NCBI RefSeq assembly: GCF_002288185.1
Contig: NZ_CP016776.1
Location: forward strand, 620,001-684,000
Source of the DNA: Candidatus Planktophila vernalis
GTDB lineage: Bacteria > Actinomycetota > Actinomycetes > Nanopelagicales > Nanopelagicaceae
Reading direction: 5' to 3'
DNA: 64,000 bases
The notes beneath the pieces were generated by a model that was not told the DNA's origin, ran no database searches, and saw only the letters and a program-made list of their open reading frames with translations. Below, one piece after another: positions 38,064 through 47,678 of the stretch. Each line of letters begins with the position of its first letter. Positions within the stretch are counted from its first letter, which is position 1. The translations under genes and the position numbers were made by a program.

Positions 38064-38936
38064 ATGGGAGCACCTCCAGTACTTACGCCGCAGCAGCGCG
38101 CTGATGCATTAGCCAAGGCTGCAGTTTCTAGAAAGCGACGAGCAGAGGTTAAATCCAAGATCAAATCTGGTGACTACACAATCGATACCGTTTTGGAGTT
38201 GGCGAACACCGATGATGCGGTCGCAAAAATGCGCGTGAGAGAACTATTGGAGGCTCTTTCTGGTGTTGGAAAGGTTCGAGCACAGAGCCTTATGGAGAGA
38301 TTAAACATCTCGCCAACGCGTAGAATTGCAGGACTTGGTCGCCATCAAATTAAGGAACTGCGTAGCGAATTTATGAAAAATACTCACGCAGTTCGACCTG
38401 GAAAACTCATTGTGCTCTCGGGTCCAGGGGGAGTGGGCAAAAGTACGATTGCAGCGCTGTTGCGCAAATCAGGTGATTTTTGGGTCAGTGTTTCTGCAAC
38501 AACTAGACAACCAAGAAACAATGAACTCAATGGAATTGATTACTTCTTTATTTCTAACGATGAATTTGATCGCAAAATCAAAGAAGATGAATTTTTGGAA
38601 TGGGCAGAGTTTGCTGGAAATCGATATGGCACACCGAGTGTTGAAGTACAGGATGCGCTCTTACGCGGTGAAAACGTTTTGTTAGAGATCGAAATTGATG
38701 GAGCTAAGCAAGTCAAAGCTCATCTACCTCAAGCAATTCTTGTATTCCTAGAACCACCCTCATGGGAAGAGTTGGTGGCTCGTCTTGAAGGTCGTGGAAC
38801 AGATGATCCTGAGAGAAGGGCTCACAGGTTGCAATTGGCCCAAGAAGAGCTTGCAGCAGCCTCATTTTTCGACCATGTCATCGTAAATGATGCCGTCGAG
38901 CGGGTGGTTGCCCAACTGGTAGCATTGGCCTCTTGA
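38064..38936 (+). CDS. gmk: Fusion of actinobacterial integration host factor (mIHF) and guanylate kinase
   Basis: One frame of 290 residues joins two proteins that are neighbours in other actinobacteria. Residues 1-106 match mIHF ([17 protein letters not shown], then [19 protein letters not shown] and [18 protein letters not shown]), a small nucleoid protein with a helix-two-turns-helix DNA-binding fold. Residues 112-290 are guanylate kinase, which phosphorylates GMP, with P-loop [13 protein letters not shown] (118-130), [17 protein letters not shown] and the lid region [13 protein letters not shown]. Both domains look intact. Whether the fusion binds DNA is unproven. Confidence 0.93.
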   Translation: MGAPPVLTPQQRADALAKAAVSRKRRAEVKSKIKSGDYTIDTVLELANTDDAVAKMRVRELLEALSGVGKVRAQSLMERLNISPTRRIAGLGRHQIKELRSEFMKNTHAVRPGKLIVLSGPGGVGKSTIAALLRKSGDFWVSVSATTRQPRNNELNGIDYFFISNDEFDRKIKEDEFLEWAEFAGNRYGTPSVEVQDALLRGENVLLEIEIDGAKQVKAHLPQAILVFLEPPSWEELVARLEGRGTDDPERRAHRLQLAQEELAAASFFDHVIVNDAVERVVAQLVALAS

Positions 38937-38985
38937 GTCCGCAAACGGATTCTCACAGCACACTAGATCTGAGCGGGGTATAAAC

Positions 38986-39234
38986 ATGGATGGCATTACA
39001 AATCCACCTATCGATGAACTTCTAGATAAGAGCGGTTCTAAGTACAGTTTAGTTTTGTATGCAGCTAAGCGCGCTCGTCAGATCAATGCTTATTACTCAC
39101 AACTAGGTGAGGGTCTTCTTGAGTACGTCGGACCACTAGTTGAGACACATGTTCATGAGAAGCCATTATCAATCGCACTTCGCGAGATCAATGAAGGCTT
39201 GCTCACGATTGAAAATCTAGAACCAACAGCTTAA
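38986..39234 (+). CDS. rpoZ: RNA polymerase omega subunit
   Basis: Omega stabilises the beta' subunit. The 82-residue protein has [32 protein letters not shown], the conserved core, and ends with [24 protein letters not shown] about 7 bases before the ATG may serve as ribosome-binding site. The gmk-rpoZ-coaBC-metK-priA order is standard for actinobacteria. Confidence 0.94.
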   Translation: MDGITNPPIDELLDKSGSKYSLVLYAAKRARQINAYYSQLGEGLLEYVGPLVETHVHEKPLSIALREINEGLLTIENLEPTA

Positions 39235-39245
39235 GCACTAACTCT

Positions 39246-40430
39246 ATGAGCGCCACTAACCGCGAGGTTATCCTCGGTATCGGTGGTGGAATTGCTGCAT
39301 ATAAATCTGCTGATCTTTTGCGCCGCCTTCAAGATAACGGCTTTGCAATTACTGTAGTTCCAACTCCCAATTCACTCAATTTTGTTGGCGCTGCCACGTG
39401 GCAGGCGCTTTCTGGCCGTCCTGTTACAACTCAAGTATGGGAAGACGTAGATCAAGTGCGTCATATTTCACTAGCCAAGTTAGCTGACTTCTTCATTATT
39501 GCTCCAGCAACGGCAGATCTGATTGCACGCTTAGCGATGGGCAGAGCCGATGATTTACTCACTAATCTTGTTCTGGCAAGTGCGGTTCCAAAATTAGTTG
39601 TACCTGCCATGCACCCATCAATGTGGCTAGATCCAGCTACGGTTGCAAATGTTTCAACGCTGCGCGCTCGTGGCTTTGTAGTGATGGAGCCAGAAGTTGG
39701 TCGACTCACTGGTTCTGACTCTGGTCAAGGCCGCTTCCCTCAAACACAAAAGATCATCGATGAGTTTTTTGCCATGAGCGGAATAAAGCGAGATCTTGTT
39801 GGCAAGAAAGTATTAGTTACAGCTGGTGGAACTCGCGAGGCAATTGATCCAGTGCGATTTATTGGAAACAGATCATCTGGCAAACAGGGTGTGGCAATAG
39901 CCAAAGCAGCTGCTGCTCGCGGAGCAAGCGTTCACCTGATTGCGGCAAATGTTGATATGCCTGATTGTGATGGCGTAGTAACTACACATATTGAAAGTGC
40001 GCAGCAAATGCTCGCTGAGTTAGAGAAAAACTTCTCTGACACAGATATCTTGGTGATGAGTGCAGCCGTTGCAGATGCTAGGCCGATGAATAGTTCAAGT
40101 GAGAAGATAAATAAGAGTGATTTCACCTCTATAGATTTGCAAGTTAACCCTGATCTCTTGGCCACCTTGTCAGCTAAGAAGACAAAGCAAGTGATGGTTG
40201 GATTTGCTGCCCAAACAAGCGAACTCATTGCATCTGCACAATCTAAACTCGTCTCCAAGGGTTTGGACCTGATTTACGTTAACGATGTCACTGGGGGAGC
40301 CATTTTTGGTCAGGATGAAACAGAAGGTACTATTGTGCTTCGTAACGGGGATTTAGTCCCTATTGCACGACAATCTAAAGACACGCTTGCCCATCATCTA
40401 CTTGATTACGCCCTTGAGCAGTTAGGTTAG
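39246..40430 (+). CDS. coaBC: Bifunctional phosphopantothenoylcysteine decarboxylase / phosphopantothenate-cysteine ligase
   Basis: CoaBC makes 4'-phosphopantetheine for coenzyme A. The 394-residue protein has the N-terminal flavoprotein decarboxylase domain ([26 protein letters not shown] as the PXMNXXMW motif variant with H for N, and ADDLLTNLV) and the C-terminal ligase domain ([27 protein letters not shown]). The H in place of N in PXMNXXMW is also seen in other actinobacteria to my knowledge. It lies 11 bases after rpoZ. Confidence 0.94.
   Translation: MSATNREVILGIGGGIAAYKSADLLRRLQDNGFAITVVPTPNSLNFVGAATWQALSGRPVTTQVWEDVDQVRHISLAKLADFFIIAPATADLIARLAMGRADDLLTNLVLASAVPKLVVPAMHPSMWLDPATVANVSTLRARGFVVMEPEVGRLTGSDSGQGRFPQTQKIIDEFFAMSGIKRDLVGKKVLVTAGGTREAIDPVRFIGNRSSGKQGVAIAKAAAARGASVHLIAANVDMPDCDGVVTTHIESAQQMLAELEKNFSDTDILVMSAAVADARPMNSSSEKINKSDFTSIDLQVNPDLLATLSAKKTKQVMVGFAAQTSELIASAQSKLVSKGLDLIYVNDVTGGAIFGQDETEGTIVLRNGDLVPIARQSKDTLAHHLLDYALEQLG
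40423..40428 (+). promoter_or_regulatory. Candidate -10 element (TAGGTT) for metK, leaderless
   Basis: TAGGTT, inside the last codons of coaBC, is followed by six bases and the metK ATG at 40435. Only four bases separate the two genes, so there is no room for a SAM riboswitch. Confidence 0.5.
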
Positions 40431-40434
40431 GACA

Positions 40435-41625
40435 ATGTCACAACGTCTATTTACATCTGAATCAGTAACAGAAGGCCACCCAGACAAGATTGCCGATGCA
40501 ATCTCTGATGCGGTATTGGACTCGTTACTCTCACAAGACAAAAAGTCCCGTGTAGCAGTTGAAACGCTCATCACTACTGGACAGGTCCACGTCGCTGGTG
40601 AAGTTACAACTGATGGTTACGCCGATGTTATGGGCATTGTTCGCGATACTGTTTTAAATATTGGCTATGACTCATCTGATAAGGGCTTTGATGGAAATAG
40701 CTGCGGTGTTTCAATCTCAATCGGCCAGCAGTCTCAAGACATCGCACAAGGCATTGATGATGCCTATGAACATCGCGTTGGCTCACAAGTTGATCCTCTA
40801 GACCTACAAGGCGCAGGAGATCAAGGTTTGATGTTTGGCTATGCCTGCGATGACACAAAAGAGTTAATGCCACTTCCCATTTGGTTGGCTCATGCACTAG
40901 CGCAGCAGTTAACTAAGGTTCGCAAATCTGGATTGCTTCCATATCTTCGCCCTGATGGAAAGACTCAAGTCACCATTGAATATGACGGGGACCGCGCAGT
41001 TGCACTCAATACAGTGGTTATCTCAAGTCAGCACGCTGAAGAAGTAGATGTGCCAAAGAAGCTCACTCCTGAAATTATTGAGCATGTAATCGACCCAATT
41101 CTTGCAACGATAGATCTACCTCGCAAAGATTTGCGCACATTGATTAACCCAACAGGACGCTTTGTAATCGGTGGTCCAATGGGAGATGCCGGATTAACTG
41201 GGCGCAAAATTATCGTTGATACATACGGTGGAATGGCCCGTCACGGCGGAGGCGCATTTAGTGGAAAAGACCCATCAAAGGTGGATCGCTCTGCAGCTTA
41301 TGCAATGCGCTGGGTTGCAAAGAACGTTGTTGCAGCCGGCCTGGCTCGTCGTTGTGAAGTACAGGTTGCCTATGCAATTGGTAAGGCACAGCCTGTGGGA
41401 GTCTTTGTTGAAACTTTTGGAACAGAGACAGTTCCAGTTGCAAAGATTCAAAGCGCGGTAACGACTGTCTTTGATCTTCGACCAGCAGCGATTATTCGCG
41501 ATCTAGATCTGCTTCGTCCTATCTATTCTCTCACCAGTGCCTATGGTCACTTTGGCCGTGAACTTCCAGAGTTTGCTTGGGAACGCACTAATCGCGTTTC
41601 AGAGCTACAAAACGCAATTAAGTAA
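40435..41625 (+). CDS. metK: S-adenosylmethionine synthetase
   Basis: MetK makes SAM from methionine and ATP. The 396-residue protein starts with the family N-terminus [21 protein letters not shown] and contains [12 protein letters not shown] and [19 protein letters not shown], both signature motifs. Length is typical. It sits 4 bases after coaBC and 5 bases before priA. Confidence 0.97.
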   Translation: MSQRLFTSESVTEGHPDKIADAISDAVLDSLLSQDKKSRVAVETLITTGQVHVAGEVTTDGYADVMGIVRDTVLNIGYDSSDKGFDGNSCGVSISIGQQSQDIAQGIDDAYEHRVGSQVDPLDLQGAGDQGLMFGYACDDTKELMPLPIWLAHALAQQLTKVRKSGLLPYLRPDGKTQVTIEYDGDRAVALNTVVISSQHAEEVDVPKKLTPEIIEHVIDPILATIDLPRKDLRTLINPTGRFVIGGPMGDAGLTGRKIIVDTYGGMARHGGGAFSGKDPSKVDRSAAYAMRWVAKNVVAAGLARRCEVQVAYAIGKAQPVGVFVETFGTETVPVAKIQSAVTTVFDLRPAAIIRDLDLLRPIYSLTSAYGHFGRELPEFAWERTNRVSELQNAIK

Positions 41626-41630
41626 TCACT

Positions 41631-43514
41631 GTGGCAACGCCACGGCTGTTTAGACTCAAGTCTCAGCTAGCACCTGCACCAGAGGGACCTGTCGCAACGG
41701 AATTACCCTATGCCCGCATCTATGTTGATACAGGTGTGTTTCATTTAGATACACCTTATGACTATGAGGTCCCGGAGAAATTCTCTGAAATAGTGAAAAC
41801 TGGTGTGCGCGTACAAGTTCCATTTGGAAACCGTGAAGTAGAGGGCCTTGTCATCGAACGTGTCGTTGCGCCTAGCGTTATCAGCGGGCTTAAATCGATA
41901 ACTAGAGTTCTTTCTCATCATCTAGTTGCCACACCGAAATCCCTCGAACTGATAGCTCAAACTGCCCAAAGGTGGGCCACAAATCCTTGGGATGTGATTA
42001 GAAGTGCTATCCCACCTAGAGTCGCAGCCGTCGATAAAGCTTTTGCACCAACTGCATTAAGGAGTGCTATATCTAGCAACCAATCTGATGTTTGTTTTCG
42101 GGCTTTCGAGCCGCATATTTCAGCACATGGACAAGTTGCATCCATAGCACTTGATTCGATCCGCAAGGGATCAGTGTTAATTGTTGCGCCGGATGAGCGT
42201 GACATCATAGCCATCTGCGCCCATCTTCAAGCTTCAACTGCACCCGTTGTGCGTATTGATAGTGGACTTTCACGCAATGAGAGATATGCGAATTTCTTGC
42301 AATCTATGCAGGAACAACATCAGATCGTTATTGGTTCAAGGAGCGCTGTCTTCGCCCCGTTACCGTCAGCATCCACCATCATAGTTTTTAAGGAATCTTC
42401 ACCGGATCTATATGAGGTTCGCTCACCTGCATGGAATGCGCGCGATGTCGCAATCATGCGAAAGTCAATAGATTCTGCTCGAGTGATTCTGTGTGGATTT
42501 GTCCCGTCTCTAGATGTAGCTGCACTCATAGATACGAAGAGAATTTCCTACTTCAATTCAAGTGCAAAGGTTTCGGTGAAGGCCTTCACACCAGTTGATT
42601 CTTCGCTCTTGCCTGGACGAATCTTTTCAGACATTCGCTCGAACATCTCGCAAGGCCCAGTTTTATTCTTATTACCTCGCAAGGGCTACGCCAATGGGAT
42701 TCTGTGTGCGCATTGCAAAAATGTTGCCCTATGTGCCTGTGGTGGTCGACTACATCTCACCAGCAAGAACGCCGATCCAGCTTGTCGTATCTGTGGAACC
42801 CTGACTAAGCATTGGAAATGCAGTTTCTGTGCGCGAGATAAGAAGTTCGTTGTCTCTCGAGGAATTGAAAGAGCCCAAGAAGAGATTGCACGCGCTTTTC
42901 CAAATACAGCCATAGTTTTATCCTTTGGCGATGTCATTAAGGACCATGTTGAGAGCAAACCATGCATAGTTCTGGCAACTCCTGGTGCGATACCGCAAGT
43001 AAACGGTGGCTACAGCGCAGTTATAGTTCTGGAAGGTCTTTCCTATTTTAGCCACGATGATTTACGAGCAAATGAGCGAGCAAATGAACTCTTCTTTGAA
43101 GTAGCAGGATCAGTAAAGAAAGGGGGAGTAGTTCTTCTAGCAATTGATGATTCTCACCCGATAGTTTCTAGTCTGATTCGTTGGAATCCATCTGCAATTT
43201 TGAAGCGAGAATTAGCCCAGCGAGCTGAGATTTCTTTTCCACCATCTGTTAATAGTGCTGTGATGATTCTTCCAACGGCGCAAGCAAGCCCGCTCGTCAG
43301 TGGAATAAACAAAGCCATTTCGGATGCACGCTTGGCCAGTGATACTCGTGTATTGGGTCCAACCAAGATTGATAGCCAATCAAGCAAGATAGTGGTTCTT
43401 TCTTCATCGGACTCTAGGACTGCTCTGACAGCATTTCTACATGAGTTAATGCGACGCAGAAGTATCGCTAAGAAGAGTGATTCCAGCCTTCGAATAGATC
43501 CATATTCACTTTAG
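41631..43514 (+). CDS. priA: PriA-like primosomal protein N' with degenerate helicase motifs
   Basis: This 627-residue protein aligns with PriA at the N-terminal 3' DNA-binding domain (ARIYVDTGVFHLDTPYDYEVP) and at a central cysteine cluster (CAHCKNVALCACGG, then CRICG and CSFC) that binds zinc. The helicase core is degenerate: I see no GxTGSGKT Walker A loop, and the DEEH region reads IIVFKESSPDLY. Actinobacterial PriA proteins are known to have lost ATPase motifs, so it is probably a structural replication-restart factor and not an active helicase. Start is a GTG at 41631. Confidence 0.88.
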   Translation: MATPRLFRLKSQLAPAPEGPVATELPYARIYVDTGVFHLDTPYDYEVPEKFSEIVKTGVRVQVPFGNREVEGLVIERVVAPSVISGLKSITRVLSHHLVATPKSLELIAQTAQRWATNPWDVIRSAIPPRVAAVDKAFAPTALRSAISSNQSDVCFRAFEPHISAHGQVASIALDSIRKGSVLIVAPDERDIIAICAHLQASTAPVVRIDSGLSRNERYANFLQSMQEQHQIVIGSRSAVFAPLPSASTIIVFKESSPDLYEVRSPAWNARDVAIMRKSIDSARVILCGFVPSLDVAALIDTKRISYFNSSAKVSVKAFTPVDSSLLPGRIFSDIRSNISQGPVLFLLPRKGYANGILCAHCKNVALCACGGRLHLTSKNADPACRICGTLTKHWKCSFCARDKKFVVSRGIERAQEEIARAFPNTAIVLSFGDVIKDHVESKPCIVLATPGAIPQVNGGYSAVIVLEGLSYFSHDDLRANERANELFFEVAGSVKKGGVVLLAIDDSHPIVSSLIRWNPSAILKRELAQRAEISFPPSVNSAVMILPTAQASPLVSGINKAISDARLASDTRVLGPTKIDSQSSKIVVLSSSDSRTALTAFLHELMRRRSIAKKSDSSLRIDPYSL

Positions 43515-43523
43515 TATTTTTGA

Positions 43524-43529
43524 TAGACT
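43524..43529 (+). promoter_or_regulatory. Candidate -10 element (TAGACT) for def-fmt-rsmB, leaderless
   Basis: TAGACT is followed by TCATCC and the def ATG at 43536. No ribosome-binding site is present. Confidence 0.55.
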
Positions 43530-43535
43530 TCATCC

Positions 43536-44096
43536 ATGTCGATTCAAGAGATTCGTTTATTCGGTGATCCGGTGTTGTTAACTCCGGCATCACCTGTAGT
43601 CGACTTTGATAAAGAGCTGCGAAAGCTAGTTGCAGATTTGACTGACACAATGCTTGAAGCTCCTGGAGCAGGCCTTGCTGCCCCACAAATTGGCGTTCCG
43701 TTGAGAGTCTTTACGTGGCATGTTGACGACGTTTTAGGTCATTTGATCAATCCAACACTCACTCTTGGTGAAGAAATCCAAGATGGAGAAGAGGGTTGCC
43801 TGTCATTTCCTGAACTTCGCTATGACGCGAAGCGAGCTATGAACGCAGTTGCCAGAGGCTTTAATATGTTTGGAGAACCAGTTGTCATCGAGGGGACTGA
43901 ATTTCTAGCACGGGCGCTGCAGCATGAGACCGATCATCTTGATGGAATTCTCTTCATTGATCGTCTTTCACCGGAGGATCGCAAGCTAGCCATGCGAGAG
44001 ATTCGCGAATCCGAATGGTTCAATGCGCAGAGCGAATCTGGAAACACACCAACTATTAAAACATCACCGCACTCTGTTTTCGGACGGAACACTTAA
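43536..44096 (+). CDS. def: Peptide deformylase
   Basis: Def removes the formyl group from nascent proteins. The 186-residue metallo-enzyme has the three family motifs: GAGLAAPQIGV (residues 46-56), EEGCLSFPE with the metal-binding cysteine, and QHETDHLDG with the two histidines and catalytic glutamate. The C-terminal 25 residues are an extra polar tail. The stop overlaps the fmt ATG by one base (TAATG). Confidence 0.96.
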   Translation: MSIQEIRLFGDPVLLTPASPVVDFDKELRKLVADLTDTMLEAPGAGLAAPQIGVPLRVFTWHVDDVLGHLINPTLTLGEEIQDGEEGCLSFPELRYDAKRAMNAVARGFNMFGEPVVIEGTEFLARALQHETDHLDGILFIDRLSPEDRKLAMREIRESEWFNAQSESGNTPTIKTSPHSVFGRNT

Positions 44097-45004
44097 TGCG
44101 TCTAGCGGTAGCCGCTACGCCCGAAGTTGCACTGCCAACTCTTCATTGGTTACAAACAAGCGAACACGATTTAGTAAGAGTCATTAGCCAACCTGATAAG
44201 CCCTCAGGACGTGGGCAGGAACTGCACGCTTCTTCAGTTAGTCAGTGGGCAATAGCCAAATCAATCGATTTGGTGAGACCAGCAAATATTGAAGAAATTG
44301 AATCAGCGATTGCCGATGTAGATTTGTTGATCACTATCGGTTACGGACGCATTCTGCCTTCTGCAACCATATCCATACCAAAGTTTGGTTGCATCAATCT
44401 ACATTTCTCACTTTTACCCAAGTATCGAGGAGCAGCACCAGTTCAAAGAGCTATTGAGGCTGGTGAAACACAAAGCGGAGTCACTGTATTTGCACTTGAT
44501 CCTGGAATGGACACCGGCCCTATCTACACGTCAATCACAACACCCATCGACCCCACAATGCGCAGCTTTGAATTGTTGGACAAGCTCTCACATGTTGGAG
44601 TTGATGCACTCAAACAAGCTTTGGTAGCAATTGAAAAAGGTACGAGACCTACTCCACAAACTGGATTGTCGAGCCTTGCTGCAAAAATATCTCGTAATGA
44701 AGCACAGTTAAACTGGAGTTCACCGGCGCATTCTTTAGTCAATAAAATTCGCGCTTTCTATCCGCAACCTCAAGCATGGACAGTGTTTCGTGGGCAGCCA
44801 CTCAAGATTTCTTCGGCAAGAGTTTCGAATGTAGTGCCAGATTTACAGCCAGGAGAGCTGCGAATTGTTGGGAGTGATTGTGTTATTGGAACTCTTGATA
44901 CAGCGATTGTTTTGGAGAGAGTAACTCCGGCAGGTAAGAAAGAGATGTCAGCGTTAGATTGGTCGCGCGGAGCTCGCTTTGAGGACGCAGAACGCTGTGG
45001 TTGA
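44096..45004 (+). CDS. fmt: Methionyl-tRNA formyltransferase
   Basis: Fmt formylates initiator Met-tRNA. The 302-residue protein has the formyl-THF-binding hydrolase fold with INLHFSLLPKYRGAAPVQRAI (catalytic asparagine/histidine region), GVTVFALDPGMDTGPI and a C-terminal OB domain from about residue 205. It pairs with def, its functional counterpart, by a TAATG overlap and overlaps rsmB downstream. Confidence 0.96.
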   Translation: MRLAVAATPEVALPTLHWLQTSEHDLVRVISQPDKPSGRGQELHASSVSQWAIAKSIDLVRPANIEEIESAIADVDLLITIGYGRILPSATISIPKFGCINLHFSLLPKYRGAAPVQRAIEAGETQSGVTVFALDPGMDTGPIYTSITTPIDPTMRSFELLDKLSHVGVDALKQALVAIEKGTRPTPQTGLSSLAAKISRNEAQLNWSSPAHSLVNKIRAFYPQPQAWTVFRGQPLKISSARVSNVVPDLQPGELRIVGSDCVIGTLDTAIVLERVTPAGKKEMSALDWSRGARFEDAERCG

Positions 45005-46346
45005 GGCTAGACGCAACACATTCAAGGCTCCTAAACCAGACGCAGTTCGTCTGTTGGCATTTGATCTCATCACCGAAGTTAATCGCAATGATGGTTACTC
45101 AAATCTCTTGCTTCCGGCAGCTCTTAACGCTTCATCATTGGAAGATCGAGATCGCAATCTAGTTACCGAACTTGTGTATGGAACATTGCGCATGCAGGGA
45201 AAGCATGACTGGATACTGGCCCAAATATCAGATCGACCTTGGATAGAAGTAGATCCAGGAATTGTGGATGTTGCACGCATGGGTGTTCATCAGATTCATG
45301 AGCTTCGTATTCCAGATCATGCTGCAGTTTCTGCAACAGTTGAAGTAGCACGTAAACGTCTGGGGGAGTCAAAAGCCAGTTTTGTCAATGCACTCCTTCG
45401 CTCAGTGACTCGCAAGAGCTATGAAGAATGGTTTGCACCTCTTGGACAGATTAATGACACAGTAGAACGATTATCAATCCAATACTCACATCCGCACTGG
45501 ATTATTTCTGCCTACTTTGATTTATTGAAGGATTGGCAAGCAGTTGAGGCAGAGCTTGCAACAAATAATGTCCCTGCACTTCCAACGTTAGTTTCCTGGC
45601 CTGGCTATTCGACTCAAGAAGAGTTAGTGGCACTTGGCGCAGAACCTACGTTTTACTCCCAGCTAGGCGCTCGACTTAAGGGTAATCCAGGAAATCTAGA
45701 TTTGATCAAGCATCGTTTGGCTGGTGTGCAGGATGAAGGTTCGCAATTAGTTGCCACTGTTTTTGCCGCGGCAGCAACTGGTAAGGCGTGGCTAGATCTG
45801 TGTGCTGGACCTGGAGGAAAAGCGGCACTTCTTTCAAGTATTGCTAAAGAGCGAGGAATCGATTTCACTGCAAATGAAGTTTCAGAGCCTCGTGCAGATC
45901 TTGTGAGGAAAGTCGTGCATGGAGCAACTGTTTGGTGTGGTGATGGCCGCGAGATCGCTACTCACGATCAGAGATTTGATGCGGTGATTATTGATGCTCC
46001 CTGCACGGGTTTGGGAGCCTTGCGCCGTCGCCCTGAAGTCAGATGGCGAAGAACTCTCAGTGATCTTCGTGAACTCACCTCGTTGCAGAGAGAACTGATA
46101 GATGCAGCGGTAGCTGTTTTAAATCCTGGGGCGATCTTGGGCTATGCAACATGTTCACCCCACTTGGCCGAAACAACGGTGCAGGTTTTAGACATTTTGA
46201 AGAAGCATCCAGAGTTAGAGCAGTTAGATATTGGTGAGTTTCTGCCGGCTAACTTGCAGGACGCCGTTCGTGGCAAATCAATGTCTCTCTGGACCCATAA
46301 ACACGGCACGGATGCGATGTTTCTGGCTTTGCTACGTAAGAAGTAG
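44997..46346 (+). CDS. rsmB: 16S rRNA (cytosine-967-C5)-methyltransferase RsmB
   Basis: RsmB methylates C967 of 16S rRNA. The 449-residue protein has an N-terminal NusB-like RNA-binding domain (about residues 15-150) and a C-terminal Rossmann methyltransferase with LDLCAGPGGKAALLSS (SAM binding), IIDAPCTGLGALRRRPEVRW with the PC motif, and YATCSPHLAET carrying the catalytic TC motif cysteine. I prefer the GTG at 44997, with GAGGA 11 bases upstream, to a TTG at 44979. It overlaps fmt by 8 bases. Confidence 0.93.
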   Translation: MVEARRNTFKAPKPDAVRLLAFDLITEVNRNDGYSNLLLPAALNASSLEDRDRNLVTELVYGTLRMQGKHDWILAQISDRPWIEVDPGIVDVARMGVHQIHELRIPDHAAVSATVEVARKRLGESKASFVNALLRSVTRKSYEEWFAPLGQINDTVERLSIQYSHPHWIISAYFDLLKDWQAVEAELATNNVPALPTLVSWPGYSTQEELVALGAEPTFYSQLGARLKGNPGNLDLIKHRLAGVQDEGSQLVATVFAAAATGKAWLDLCAGPGGKAALLSSIAKERGIDFTANEVSEPRADLVRKVVHGATVWCGDGREIATHDQRFDAVIIDAPCTGLGALRRRPEVRWRRTLSDLRELTSLQRELIDAAVAVLNPGAILGYATCSPHLAETTVQVLDILKKHPELEQLDIGEFLPANLQDAVRGKSMSLWTHKHGTDAMFLALLRKK

Positions 46347-46358
46347 CACCATGGCAGT

Positions 46359-46364
46359 TAGGCT
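46359..46364 (+). promoter_or_regulatory. Candidate -10 element (TAGGCT) for rpe copy 1, leaderless
   Basis: TAGGCT is followed by AGAGAT and the ATG at 46371. Only its last two bases (CT) belong to the duplicated unit, so the second rpe copy does not inherit this element; its upstream hexamer reads AGGTCT. Confidence 0.55.
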
Positions 46365-46370
46365 AGAGAT

Positions 46371-47036
46371 ATGACTCGTGAGATTCGGATTACGCCAAGC
46401 ATTCTCAACGCTGATTTTGATCACTTAGATCAAGAGATAGCAAAGATTGCAAGTGTCTCAGATCTTATACATCTAGATGTGATGGACAATATTTTCGTCC
46501 CAAACTTCACTTTTGATTTTGAAAACGCCAGCGAAATCATTAAGGGTTGTCCTATTGGGGTTGATGCCCATCTTATGGTTTCTAATGTTGATGAAATCGG
46601 CCCTCGTTATGCCGAAATTGGTTGCGCAAGTGTGACTATTCATGCTGAAGCCAGTGAGAATATTGCCAAGACTCTGCGTGCTATCCGAAGTCAAGGAGCT
46701 CGCTCTGGTTTGGCAATTAAGCCAAACACTTCGATAGATGAGTACGAACAATTCAGCGATCTAGTAGATATGTTTCTAATAATGACCGTCGAACCCGGTT
46801 TTGGCGGTCAGAAGTTTATGAGTCAGATGATGGAGAAAGTCCGAGCAGTTCGCCGAGTTATTGGTGATCGCCCTATATGGCTGCAAGTTGATGGTGGAAT
46901 ATCCCTTGAAACTATCGAAATTGCAGTCGAGGCTGGAGCTGACACCTTTGTCGCAGGAAGCGCGGTCTTTAACTCAGATGACCCAGCCAACATGGTTAAT
47001 GCCTTACGTTCACTTGCACAGAAGGCTAGTTCGTAA
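46371..47036 (+). CDS. rpe: Ribulose-phosphate 3-epimerase, copy 1
   Basis: Rpe interconverts ribulose 5-phosphate and xylulose 5-phosphate in the pentose phosphate pathway. The 221-residue (beta/alpha)8 barrel has PSILNADF, the metal-binding HLDVMDN and DAHLMV segments, [12 protein letters not shown] with the catalytic aspartate-region loop, and the phosphate-binding VDGGIS and GSAVF. This copy has the original upstream flank, with TAGGCT 6 bases before the ATG and rsmB just upstream. It is identical to the copy at 47675. Confidence 0.95.
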   Translation: MTREIRITPSILNADFDHLDQEIAKIASVSDLIHLDVMDNIFVPNFTFDFENASEIIKGCPIGVDAHLMVSNVDEIGPRYAEIGCASVTIHAEASENIAKTLRAIRSQGARSGLAIKPNTSIDEYEQFSDLVDMFLIMTVEPGFGGQKFMSQMMEKVRAVRRVIGDRPIWLQVDGGISLETIEIAVEAGADTFVAGSAVFNSDDPANMVNALRSLAQKASS

Positions 47037-47085
47037 GCGTTATTGGTGGGAGAAAAATTGGCAACGCTGGCACGAGGCCCTCTAG

Positions 47086-47091
47086 TAAACT
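47086..47091 (+). promoter_or_regulatory. Candidate -10 element (TAAACT) for hisE copy 1, leaderless
   Basis: TAAACT is followed by AAGGCC and the ATG at 47098. AAGG is too close to the ATG to be a ribosome-binding site. The element is repeated in the second copy. Confidence 0.5.
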
Positions 47092-47097
47092 AAGGCC

Positions 47098-47361
47098 ATG
47101 AAAACCTTTGAATCTTTATGGGCTGAGTTAAGTGAGAAAGCCCTCCAACGCCCTGGTGGTTCAGGAACTGTTGCAGCATTAGATGCTGGAGTTCACGCAA
47201 TCGGTAAGAAGATTTTGGAAGAAGCAGGGGAAGTGTGGTTGGCAGCTGAGCACGAGAGTGATGAAGCTTTAGCCGAAGAGATTAGTCAGCTGATTTATCA
47301 CGTGCAAACATTGATGTTAGCGCGCGGTCTGACTCTTGATGATGTCTATACCTACCTTTAA
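47098..47361 (+). CDS. hisE: Phosphoribosyl-ATP pyrophosphatase, copy 1
   Basis: HisE hydrolyses phosphoribosyl-ATP to phosphoribosyl-AMP, the second step of histidine synthesis. The 87-residue all-helical protein has [18 protein letters not shown], the metal-binding EExxE core of the MazG-like fold, and [17 protein letters not shown]. It is identical to the copy at 48402. In this copy the following hisG is broken. Confidence 0.94.
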   Translation: MKTFESLWAELSEKALQRPGGSGTVAALDAGVHAIGKKILEEAGEVWLAAEHESDEALAEEISQLIYHVQTLMLARGLTLDDVYTYL

Positions 47362-47378
47362 GCGAATCGAGTTCACAC

Positions 47379-47678
47379 ATGTTGCGCATAGCCGTCCCAA
47401 ATAAAGGTTCACTAGCTGAAGAATCTATTGCGATTCTAAAAGAGGCTGGATATCGCCAGCGCACTGATAGTCGCGATTTAGTTCTTATTGATAACGACAA
47501 CAGCGTTGAGTTTTACTACCTTCGCCCCCGAGATATTGCAATCTACGTCGGCTCTGGAGAATTGGAAGCTGGCATCACTGGTCGTGATCTCTTGATTGAT
47601 TCAGCGGCAAGTGCCGAGGAACGTCTCTCGCTTAATTTCGGTGCATCGACATTTAGGTTCGCAGGTCTAGAGATATGA
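47379..47678 (+). pseudogene. hisG: hisG 5' fragment created by the tandem duplication
   Basis: The first 96 codons are identical to those of the intact hisG at 48683; then the sequence crosses the duplication junction and ends after three more codons (LEI and TGA). The truncated product would have most of the N-terminal part of domain I of ATP phosphoribosyltransferase but not the PRPP-binding region or the C-terminal regulatory domain, so it should be inactive. Its TGA overlaps the ATG of the second rpe copy (ATGA), which by chance recreates a coupled junction. Confidence 0.93.

Larger units (their letters stand above)
46363..47666 (+). repeat. Tandem duplication, copy 1 (1304 bp)
   Basis: This unit contains rpe, hisE and the first 96 codons of hisG. 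It is followed directly by a second copy at 47667-48970. Comparison by eye found no difference between copies, including the two intergenic gaps. There is no transposase, terminal inverted repeat or target-site duplication. The breakpoints share at most a single base (C), so the event looks like a non-homologous tandem duplication or an assembly artefact. Confidence 0.95.

Noticed and set aside
40431-40434. SAM riboswitch before metK
   Set aside because: Only four bases separate coaBC from metK.
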